This document shows positions 53,401 through 63,315 of a stretch of DNA of 64,000 bases, piece by piece. Under the pieces are notes generated by a model. That model was not told where the DNA came from and searched no databases. It was given only the letters and a program-made list of their open reading frames with translations. The first letter of the stretch is position 1. Every line of letters starts with the position of its first letter. Origin of the DNA: Mantamonas sphyraenae (taxonomy: Eukaryota; CRuMs; Mantamonadidae); contig JAPMXV010000045.1 in assembly GCA_026936335.1 (NCBI GenBank), positions 186,001 through 250,000 of the forward strand, written 5' to 3'. A program made the position numbers and the translations under genes.

Positions 53401-56400
53401 CGATCTGCTACGCACGTTGGGCTCAACGGTGAACAGCACCAGCGGCCAGATTCTCTTTGACCAATTGGCGTTGATACGCCCTCCTGTCGGCACATACACT
53501 CTGCGCGTCTCTGTCCTTGGTCTGCAGCCGGAAGGCCAAACCACAATCGAGCTCACGATGCAGTCGGGCACTCCTGCGGCGCTGAATGCATCGGCCGCGT
53601 CGCCTGCTGTGTTCCAGGCTGCCCTCAAGGTCGTCTTTGCGGTCGATGTGCAACTCGTGGACATCCTTGGCTCGCTGGTGATTCCGTCGCTGTACACGAC
53701 CACGCAACTGGAATTCAACAGCAGCACTCCGACAGGGCTCGGTTTGCAATCTGGCCAACGCATTACGGTTAACTCCACGAGCCGGGTGGCCCGCTTTGAC
53801 AACATCACTGTGGTACGGCCGCTCTCTGGCACGTACGAGGTGCTCTTTCGAGCGCCTTTCCAACCAGCGCTCACGCCAGTCAAAGTCACTGTGCGCGTGG
53901 TTGAAGGCGTCCCGTACGACATGGAAATTATCAGTGCTGCGCAGGCTCCTGTGCGCACTCAAGCAAGCAGCCCGTTGGCGGACATCCAAGTGCGCATCCG
54001 CGATCCCTCGGCACAGCCGGTGGTCTTGACCAACGTCACTGTTCACGTGTACCTGCGTGCGCTGAACATTGCGTCGGGTTCCAGTTCTATGGCTACACTC
54101 ACCGGGCCATCGATGGCTGTGAGCGCCAATGGAGTGGCGACTTTCTCTGGCTTGGCCCTCCAGCAACCCCCCAATGGCACGTACGCTTTGGATTTTGTCA
54201 GTACGGGTCTGTTCAACGTCACCCAGACGGTGACTGTGCTGCGAGGTGACGCTGTCCGTTTTGAGACGCAGTTTGGCAGCACCGTGCCCTCTGTGAACAG
54301 TTCCACTGTGACTACGCTGCCCACATTCACCCTCGTTGGCTTTGACGCAGCCAATCTGCGCACCGATGCAGCACAGCTTGCCAACGTCGATGTGCAAGTG
54401 CAACTGCTGAACAGCACCGGGACGCAGCTCAGCGGCGTCACCACACGTACCTTTGATGGCGCTGCCGACTCACTCTCCTTCCCATCATTGACCTTTGCCT
54501 CGCCACAAGTGGGCCGTTACGTGCTGCGCTTCAATAGCAGCAACCAGCTCACGATATCTGCGTCCATCGACGTCCAGATCGGTCAGCCCGTGCGCCTGGT
54601 CCTCGCGCAACCACAGGCACTTGCGAATCTGCAGTACCCGTCGGAGGTCTCTGTGTTGGTACGCAGCGTGGGTGTGGAGCTGCGCGATGCCGGTGGTGCT
54701 TTCACCGGCGCTCTGGATGGTGCGGCCCGCACAGTGGCGGCCAATGTCAGCGCATTGCATGCCAATGTTTTGTCTGGGACTACACAGGTGCAAATGATCA
54801 ACAGCAACGCCACGTTGGACAACTTGCGTCTCTTGCGCCCTGTTGCTGGCACCGTGTACACGTTCTCGCTCAGCTCCGCTGGGCTGCTGGGCGTCTCTTT
54901 CAACGTCACCATTGTGTCTGGCCCTGCACACAGCATGGTCTTTGTGAGCAACAGCAGTGCTCTGGCATACGCAAGCAAGGCTACGCAGCAGCTGGCCAGC
55001 TGGACGCTTCATGCACGCGACGCTGGTGGCAGTTTCACCACGGTCACAGCTGACACCGCTCCCGTCAGTCTCTCCGTGCTGAATGGCACCGAGACGATGA
55101 TCGCGGGCCTCCGAACGCGCAACTTTGCCAACGGCGAGGTTGTATTCTCCATGCTGCAGCTGATCCGTCCCACTGCAGGCACGTACTCGCTGTCGTTTGC
55201 CTGCTCCGGTTTGGCAAACGTTACCGTGGCCTTGGTTGTTTCTGTGGGGCCCGCTGTGCGTGTGCAGTACTTGGGTGGTGAGATTGTGCGTGCCACCGTG
55301 CCCACCGTCATCCTCCCGCCCATCGAGCTGGGGCTCCTCGACGGAGGCGATAATGTTGTCGGCGCCTTCGATACCCTTTCTCCTCGCTCTGCCAACCTTA
55401 CGTCTACCAACGCCTCGTCTCTGGATGTTCTGTCGGGAACCAGGCAGCGTAGCATGGTCCAGGGCAACGTCAGCTTTGCGGATCTGACCGCTGCGTCGCC
55501 CTTGCCCGGTGTGTACATTCTTCGTGCATCTGTGGATGGCGTTCAGGGTGTAGACGTCACCTTGCGCATCACCAAGGGCCCTGCCTATTCCTTGGAGGCC
55601 TCTTGGGTGGCAGGGATGGCCACGGTGCTGCCTACGGTGGCGTCTGTGAGCGTGCCTCCTGTCGCGGTGATCACGTTGGACAGCAGCAACACCACGTTGG
55701 GTGCATCCGACACGCAGACGCGCACTGTGTACGTGCGTTTGGCTCCCCCTGCGCAGAGCAATCTGCTGTCCGGTACCACGGAGTACGCCATGGTCAACGG
55801 CGCAGTGACGGTGAACAACGTGCGGCTGCTGGCTCCCACGCCCGGTACTTACACGCTTCTCATCGAAAGCAACGGCCTGCACAACACATCCGTACATCAG
55901 AGTATAACCATTGGGCCGCCAGTGTCCATGCGGCTGCATAGCACCGCCAACATGACGGTGGCTTCTGAAACCTCCTCACCATTTGGTCCAGTGGTGCTGC
56001 GCCTGTACGATGCAAGCAACACGCTGGCCACAACCGCCAACGGAGTGCGTGTGGTCCCCTCTGTGGCCGCTCCCTACTCGCTGCAGGACGTCACCGCTAA
56101 GCTGAGCGTCAATGGTTCCGTAACCATGGATACATTGGCGCTGCGTAGCCCTACACACGGCCAACTGTATGTCAACTTCACCTGCGTCGACCTGACTCAC
56201 ATTGCAACCGTGACAACCAATGTCACTGTGCAGCAAGGCTCCGCGCGCACTATGGTTGCGTCGACACTGCGCCACAGCTACGAGTCGCGCGTTGCATCGG
56301 CCCTGTCCGAACCGGTTTCTATCGAGACACGCGATGCCAGCGGCGCCTTTACGACCCTTGCTGCATGTGCAAACGTAACAGTGTCTCTGCAAGGTGCTTC

Positions 56401-59400
56401 CGTGGCTCTCAATGGCACGCTGACGCGACCAGTGTGCAACGGCCGCGTAAACTTTACCGACCTGGTTCTCACACGTCCCAAGGCCTCCGTGGGCACGTAC
56501 ACTCTCGTGTTTACGAGTTCCTCGCTGTCCACGACCACCTTGGACATCACCATCACCGTGGGTCCTGCACACTCTATGCGTGTGACCACCACCCGCACAG
56601 TGTATCCAACCACTGTCGACACACGCATCACCACTCCCATCACGGCATCGTTGTACGACGCAGGCGGATCATTTGTGCACACAAAGGACACGGGTCACAC
56701 CGTGCGCGTGTCGTCGTCATCTCCGCTCCTGGCTGGCGTCGTCCAGGCAAATACGACCAATGGCACGGTGTCGTTTGAGGGTCTGACGCTCGGCACAGCC
56801 CCACGCGGTCTGTACCAGCTGGATTTTAGCAGTACGGGTCTGCTGGGCGACAGCATCACCCTTACGGTTGTCGTGGGTCAGGCCACGCGCTTTGAGGTGA
56901 CCAACACGTCGCTCAACGCCACCTGCGATGTCGACGCCGTCGTCCCGCTGTTCCAGATTCGTGTTGTCGATGCTGCTGGTGTGCCTTTGTTGCTCGCCGA
57001 CGCCCAGCAGCGCCAGTTTGTGCTTGCTGTGGTCCAAAGCGCTGGCGGCGTAGCCACCGTTCTGGACAGCGGCCGTCTCGACTACGCCTCCGCCGTGACG
57101 GTGAATGGAGCCCAAGGGAGCAATCTTGTCATGCAGGCCGGTGTCCTGGCTGTCCAGACCCTGCGTCTGCAGCGTCCGCGTGTTGGTCTGCACGTTCTGC
57201 AGTTCCGCGGCTTGGCAGGTGACCTGCAGCCTGTGCGTGTCACTGTTCTAGTCAACCCGGGCAATCCCACACGTTTGGCTGTGGCTGATCCCACCGGTGC
57301 ACGTGCGGTAGCCTACCCAGGCGACAAGACCCAGCGCACTCCTCTGGGTGCCGTCTCCCTCACCGTCGTCGATGCCGGAGGCAATGTCAACGCTGCCAAT
57401 CGCACCACGCGCACCTACTCTGTGGCTGCCGTGTCCCAGGCCGGCACAGCTGCGTCTGCCGTGGTGGCCAAGAACACAGTGTCCCCTGTGCTTGAGGGCA
57501 CCCTGCAACTCACAAGTGCCACCGGCACCGCCACCTTTGCCGATCTCAAGACAGGGAGCCGCGTGGGTACGTACACATTCCGCTTCTCAGCCACTCAGCT
57601 CATTCCTGTCGACTTGTCGGTCACGGTGCGTGAGGGTCCGCCGGGCAAGATTGGCATCCAGCGCAACGCCTCGGCCGAGTACGACAACAAGTTGCCCATG
57701 CCCGTGCAGCCTGTGCTGAGTGTGTTTGACGACGCAGGAAACGCCTACAACGGCACCATTGTGGTCGTTGTGCAGATTGCCGTCGTCGACCCGGTCTCAG
57801 GAACCACCGTCAACAGCCTGCTGGATGTGGCTTCCTCCGACAGCACGGGCGTCGTCCGCTTCACGGCGTTTCAGTTTACAGGCGTGTATGGCTCCACGTA
57901 CAACCTGCGCTACACGGCCACCTACGCCGTCCAAGGCGGTACGACAGTGCTTGTGGACACCATTGAGCTGCCCAGGGCAGTGCGTGTGCGCACCTGTGGC
58001 GAGGTCTTTACCAACCGCGTGCCCAACCCAGACAGTGGTGGCACGACGTGCATTTGCGCACCGGGCTCTGCCCTCAACACAGACACGGACACCTGTGTGC
58101 TGTGTCCCGTTCGCCAGTACCAGCAGAAGAGTGGCCAGGTCCAGTGCGAAGCCTGCCCGGACAACTCCGACACAGGGCTCCTCACAGGTGCCGCCTCTCC
58201 CTCCCAGTGCGAATGTTCCACAGGCTTCTACGAACGAGGCGTCAACGCAAAGGGCGAACGCAACTGCACTTCCTGCGAGGCCGGCGCAAACTGCATCAAG
58301 GGCCAGGGCATCGTGCCCCAGGCCGGCTTCTACCGAGGCGCAGGCTCAAACACCTTTATCGAATGCCCCAACAAGGCCGCTTGCACCGGTGGCGTCAACG
58401 CAACCTGTGCTGCAGGCTACACCGGACCCCTGTGTGCCGTGTGTGCGGAAGGTTACGGCCGCTTTGGCAATTTCTGCGCACAGTGTGGTGATCAGGGCCT
58501 CAACATTTTCCTGACCATCCTCTTCCTTGTGGCCGCCCTGACCATTCTGGGTTTCATGGTGGCGACAAGCAGTGGCGCAAAGAGCGACTTGAGCATTGTG
58601 GTCAAGATCATGCTCAATTACCTCCAGGTCATTGCCTTTATCGGCGACTTCCAATTGACTTGGCCCGGTCCGGTCACAGACATGTACCAGAGCTCGTCGT
58701 TGTCCCTGTTCAACCTGCAAATCCACCCTGTGGATTGCACCTTTGGCGGCATCGGCTTCTTTGACATCTTTCTCACCTACATGCTTCTGCCCGTTGTTGT
58801 GCTCTCTGTACCCATCCTTTGCCTCACCATTGCCTTCCTTGCCGTTCGCTACTATGTCCGCGAAGACCCTGAACGGCGCATGAAGTACTGGATGCGCGAC
58901 AGCGCCTCGGGTCTCGTCATCGACGACGACGACGACGACGAAATGATGATGGCTGCCCGTACAGGCATGCCTCGTTTCCTCAGCAAAGACAGCGATAGCA
59001 ACGATCAGCCCGCCGATGACAAGCCCAAGAAGGAAAAGAAGGACAAGGACGGCGAGGCCGAGGACGAAGAAGACGACGACGACGAGGAAGACAGTGGGCC
59101 ACGCCAACGCACGAGGAGCCAGCATGTGCCCAAGTTTGAGCGCATCCTCCGTGCAGGCGGTGTTCGCTTGACGACGGAGCAAAAGCTGGAGAAGGCCGAG
59201 GGCAAGATGAAGCAGTGGTTCAAGGACATCTACGCAGTGATGGTGCTGGTGACCCTGTGTTTGGCACACCCAGTCATCTCCAAGGTTGTGTTCCAGATGT
59301 TCAACTGCATCACCATTCCGGGCGAGGGAACCTTTCTCATCTCCGACATGCGTGTGTCCTGCGACAGTGACGAGTACCTCTTCTGGCGCAACAGCTTTGG

Positions 59401-60220
59401 TTACATCATGATGTTTGGCTACAGCATCGGCATGCTCTTTGTCGGCTTTGGCATCCTCTTCCGCCACCGCAAGAACCTCAACGAGCCCGAGGTGCAGAAC
59501 AAGTACCGCTTCCTCTACGACGGTTACGCGGGCAAGCGCTTCTACTGGGAGGTTGTCATTATGACCCGAAAGCTCATTGTGGTCGCCATCATTGTCTCGC
59601 TGCGCACACAGCCCCTGACCCAGCTCTATGCAGGCTCCTGGATGGTCCTTGGCGCACTCATCATCCACCTCTACGCCCGCCCCTTTGTCAACCAGAAGAA
59701 CACAAACCTGGAAACCCTCTCGCTGACTGTCACCGTGGCCACCCTCATGAACGGCATGCTGTACTTCAGCGACGAGCTCGACGACGACACGCGCAACCTG
59801 CTCACTGTCGTCGTCATCCTCCTCAACGTCGGTACCATTGTTGTTTTCGGCGCCGTCCTCATCCAAAACTTCATTGCCATCACCAAGCGCCAGGCAGCCG
59901 TCCTCAAGATGCAGGAGCTGGTCCGTCAGCAGTATCTGGATTACAAGAAGGCCCAGATGGAACAGGAGCGTCTCCGTCGCCTCGCCGCAGAGAACGGCGA
60001 GGATGACATGGACACAGATCCATCCGTCAAGCGCCAGTCCACTTTCCTTGGCCTCCGCCGTGGTTCCATCTTTAGCTCCCGCAGCCGCGCAGGCAGCACC
60101 TCTTCCCGCTTCAGCCGCATGTTCCGCGGCGACAGTGTCGCCAAGGACCTGGAGACCATCGCGGAGACCGAGGCCGAATCACAAGCCAAGAAGAACGCCG
60201 CAGCCAATGCAAGCGCGTGA
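47454..60220 (+). CDS. Giant LamG / IPT / Ig-repeat / Cys-rich polytopic surface protein (4,065 residues)
   Basis: Probable adhesion or mechanosensory surface protein. Exon 2 (48084-60220) is a 12.1 kb open frame; exon 1 (47454-47514) is inferred and encodes a 20-residue signal peptide (GTVRAILVFLTLLV) whose GTAGGT donor fits phase. Domains by residue: LamG-like at about 25-235 and 277-540; IPT/TIG at 905-1003 and 1003-1090; a beta-sandwich region with paired Cys at 1100-1290; about 17 Ig/filamin-like repeats of about 113 residues at 1387-3315, each with V-x-L-x-D-A-G-G and G-T-Y-x-L-x-F motifs and many sequons; Cys-rich EGF/GCC2-GCC3-like region at 3323-3490; about nine transmembrane helices at 3493-3967 with an acidic loop (DDDDDDE); Ser/Arg-rich cytosolic tail. 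The membrane part resembles TRP-like domains of protist GCC2/GCC3 proteins; channel function unproven. Confidence 0.88.
47515..48083 (+). other. Inferred 569-bp first intron of the giant surface-protein gene
   Basis: No convincing coding sequence was found here. It starts GTAGGT, ends CTGTTGACAG, and contains a CTGAC branch-like motif near 48026. At 569 bp it is the longest inferred intron in the window, so one or more small exons may be hidden, perhaps the first LamG strand. A minus-strand open frame across 47694-48086 has no recognisable features. Confidence 0.5.
52180..57965 (+). repeat. Array of about 17 diverged Ig/filamin-like protein repeats
   Basis: Period about 340 bp (113 residues). 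Each unit begins near V-x-V-x-x-G-P/Q-x-x-x-(M/L), has a central V-x-L-x-D-A-(G/S)-G motif, then N-G-x-V/A-T-F-x-x-L-x-L, and ends P-x-x-G-T-Y-x-L-x-F-x-S-x-x-L. Copies differ greatly in sequence, unlike the RasGEF minisatellite, so this is an old expansion. They resemble filamin, invasin/Big or cadherin-like folds; the exact fold cannot be settled by eye. Confidence 0.85.
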
Positions 60221-60272
60221 TCGTGCGTGACGTGCGTCCGTGTGTGAATGAAGGAAAACAAAAACAATCCAT

Positions 60273-61447
60273 TCACCTCCTCCAGAATCGTTTCCTGCCG
60301 CTCGCAGTGCGCTTCACCTTGTCCGAGTCTGAGCTGGGACTCTCAGTGCCCGAGCCTGCGCTATCGCTGCGCGGGATCTCGTCGGCGTTGACCAGGATGC
60401 CATCCTCGGTCTGCACGTAAATGTCGGCATCTTTCTTGGCCACAATCCCATCCCGGTCGACGTCCTCACTATAAAAGCCCATCTCCGAGTCCTTGGCCAA
60501 CCGCTGGATGCGCGTCAGCTTCCACGTCAGCAGCTGCTGTTCGCAGCTCTGCGGCGTCAATTCGTCACCGCCGTGCGCCGCCGCCACCTCCAACGGCGAG
60601 TCGCCCACAGCATTGCGCAGCTGTCCGTCTGCGCGCATGTACAGCAGCAGTTTGCATGCTTCTTCGTTGCTCGCCTTGGCGGCGTAGTGCAGTGCTGCGT
60701 TGCCCTCATTGTCTTGCACATCTGGCTTGGCCCTGTTTTGCAGCAGCATTTCCACCACATGGTTGCTCTTGTGCTCCACCGCTTCCATCAGTGCCGTGTG
60801 TCCCTGCTCATCCTGCGCGTTCAGGTCTGCTCGGTCGCCCAAACAACGCACAAACTCGGTTACGTCGTCTTCCTTTGCTGCTCGCCTCACACGCTCTGCC
60901 AAAGCGTCGCCGTCGTCCTTTTCCTCGTCGTTTGCCCCTGCGTACGCACGCTCCACGTACTTGGCTTTGATAAACCTCTCCTTGTCCTTGCGTCCGTCGC
61001 CCGGCACGGGCTTCACCACATTGGCTTTCTGCAGCCGGGCCTCGTAGATGCCATTGAACTCCGTGTTGCCGATCTTGAGCATGGTTTCCATCAGCAAAGG
61101 CGACCACCGGTCCAGTGTCGCGCTGCGCACCTTGGAAATGTGCACTCCCAGCGACCGGTGGATGCCCGAACATTCGATGCACAGCAAGATGCCCAGGTTG
61201 ATCGACGCCCAGTCAGGTGCAGGCGCTCCGCAATCGCAACACACGTCATTGCCGTCCACCTTTGCCAGCAGCTCCAGCGGCTCCGGGCCGTCGTCCTCCG
61301 ATGCGCTACCGCCGTTTCCATTTCCACCACCCGACGACGTCGCTGACGAAGACGAGGAGGACGTGCTGGCGCCTGCACCCATTCCTCTCTGGATCCCTGT
61401 ATCCCTGTGTCCTGTGCTGCTACCACCGTCCGAGAGGTCGCCCGATG

Positions 61448-61479
<32 letters not shown>

Positions 61480-62786
61480 CCTGCACTCAGAGTTTGGTCG
61501 TTGAGAGCGTGGGCGATGGAATTTTGGATGACTGCAATCCAGTCGCTCATGTCTTCCATCGATTCGGCCTGCAGCAGGTAGCGTTTGCCCACCGAGGTGA
61601 GTTCAAACGTGAACCAACGGTCGCTGTCGTACGCCTGTTTGACCGAGCTCAGCAGCAAATTGATCGTACCCTGTGGCGTCGTGTCTTCAGCGTTGCGATA
61701 GTAAAAGAGCTGTCCGGCTTCAATGACAAACCAGCGCCTCTTCCAGTCCCGCAGCATACTTGTGCTCTGCTTGAACAGATATCCTTCCTTGAAGCATCCC
61801 TGCTCCACTCCCACGTCCTCGGGCTTGACAGTGGGACTCGGAGCCAACAACTCGTTGGCGTGGTTGTTCAGATCCATCTCCATCATGTACTTGCGTGCCT
61901 GCTGCGACCGCTTCGCTTCCACGTCCAAATGGCCGCGTGCCTTGTGCAGCTGATCCGTCAGCTTGTTCAGTTGCGGCTCCAGTGCCGCCATACGTGCTTG
62001 GCCCTGCTCAAAGTATTTCATCTGGGCATACATACAGCCCACCAGACGCTCCAGCAGCTGCACCTTGGCGTGCGCGTCCACCGTCCGCAGATGTGCGTGG
62101 TAGTCGAAGCGACTCTCCATGGCCTCGCCACGTGTGCTTTGAATGTCTGCCATCAGCTCCAGCAATTTCTGACCTTCCAGTTTCGTCTTGTGATTGCTGT
62201 GAGAAAACTTATTCAGCGCTGACTCGTGCGCTTCTGTGTGGCTCTTGCTGGCCTCCTTCAGCACCTGTGTCTCCTTGGCGTCATTGGCCACAAACTCCTG
62301 CAAGGGGTTCGTAAACATGTCCATCATGTTGGACAGCAAGATGGAGCGTGTGGTCTCCAGGTCCTGCCAGATGCGCGCAAACTCCACGGCCGTCTTGTCC
62401 AGGCTTGCGGTGATGGACAGCGTCGAGTTGTCGTCGTGCATGGCGTACTGCGTCAGGGTGCTCGCAAACATGGAGCCCACCTGTGAAAACTCGTTGCCCT
62501 TTGCAATGTACGACTGCGAGAGTTCACTCAGCGACGCAAGGTACGCGTGTGCGTCCTTAATGTCGTCCTCGGCCTCTTTGACGGTTGCACGGAAGGCAGG
62601 CGAGTCCAACGCCACCTGTCGCAGCGCCGCACTCGTCTGCAAATCAATGTCCAGCTCTGTGTCGGCCTCGGTTGGCTGTTCGATCTCGGGCACATCCATC
62701 TCCTTGGGGAGCATCTCTGCCGTGTCGATCCCAATGGACTCCACCACGCTCTTGAACAGGTTGGATGTTTGAGACTCGATGGACAT
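60273..62786 (-). CDS. ACAP-type ArfGAP: BAR, PH, ArfGAP, ankyrin repeats, EF-hand-like tail
   Basis: GTPase-activating protein for Arf at curved membranes (ACAP/centaurin-beta family). Single exon, 837 residues. BAR domain at about 1-265 (coiled helices, including TSAALRQVALDSPAF). PH domain at about 329-430 (EGYLFKQSTSMLRDWKRRWF). ArfGAP zinc finger at about 505-620: C-C-D-C, 16 residues, C-I-E-C, with the arginine finger in GIHRSLGVHISKVRS. Ankyrin repeats at about 633-743 (GHTALMEAVEHKSNHVVEML, GNAALHYAAKAS). Near 769-783 DVDRDGIVAKKD forms an EF-hand-like loop not usual in ACAPs. A poly-Ser run from a CTG tract (61448-61478) lies between PH and ArfGAP. The ATG at 62786 is chosen because BAR homology starts soon after. 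Confidence 0.95.
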
Positions 62787-62940
62787 GATGGTGCACGTGA
62801 GCGTGGGTTCGGTCGCAGCGAGAACGCGTGGTGAGGGTTTGCTTGGTTCGGCAGGGAAGAGAGGGGAGCTGCAAGCGCGCTCCACTGCGGCCAACGATCC
62901 AGCCCCGAGTGTCCCCTTTTCCAAACTCACCACAGATACT
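62787..62940. promoter_or_regulatory. Divergent ACAP/RPA12 promoter
   Basis: 154 bp between start codons, G/C-rich, no named element recognised. It serves an Arf regulator on one side and an RNA polymerase I subunit on the other. Confidence 0.35.
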
Positions 62941-63315
62941 ATGGACGTACTGGACACACAATTGGACGGCATGTTTTGCCCGGACTGCGGGACGCTGCTG
63001 AACTTCAAGCAGGCGGCGCAGGGAACCATCACGTGCGGATTCTGCAAGCTGGAGTTGTCCGGGAACCAAGTGGTCAACACGTCGTCTGTGTCACGCTCGA
63101 GCAGGATATACCACGACGAGGCCGAGGAGGAGGCCGAGGAGGCAGAGCGTGAGGCAGACAAGAAGGAGACGCGCGCAACAATCCGCGAGAAGTGTCCGAA
63201 ATGCGGCTACAAGAAGCTCTTCTTCTCCACAGCCCAGCTGCGCAGCGCCGACGAGGGTCAAACCATCTTTTACGAGTGTGCCAAGTGTGCTCACAAGTGG
63301 TCGCTCAATTCCTGA
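62941..63315 (+). CDS. POLR1H: RNA polymerase I subunit RPA12 (POLR1H/ZNRD1)
   Basis: Cleavage and termination subunit of RNA polymerase I, in the nucleolus. Single exon, 124 residues, the normal family length. N-terminal zinc ribbon: CPDC at residues 13-16 and CGFC at 32-35. C-terminal TFIIS-like ribbon: CPKCGYKKLFF then QLRSADEGQTIFYEC and CAKC, with the invariant Asp-Glu pair that works in RNA cleavage. An acidic helical linker joins them. The last 11 bases of the gene overlap the 3' end of the minus-strand MUN-like gene, so both stops lie inside the other frame. Confidence 0.97.
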   Translation: MDVLDTQLDGMFCPDCGTLLNFKQAAQGTITCGFCKLELSGNQVVNTSSVSRSSRIYHDEAEEEAEEAEREADKKETRATIREKCPKCGYKKLFFSTAQLRSADEGQTIFYECAKCAHKWSLNS

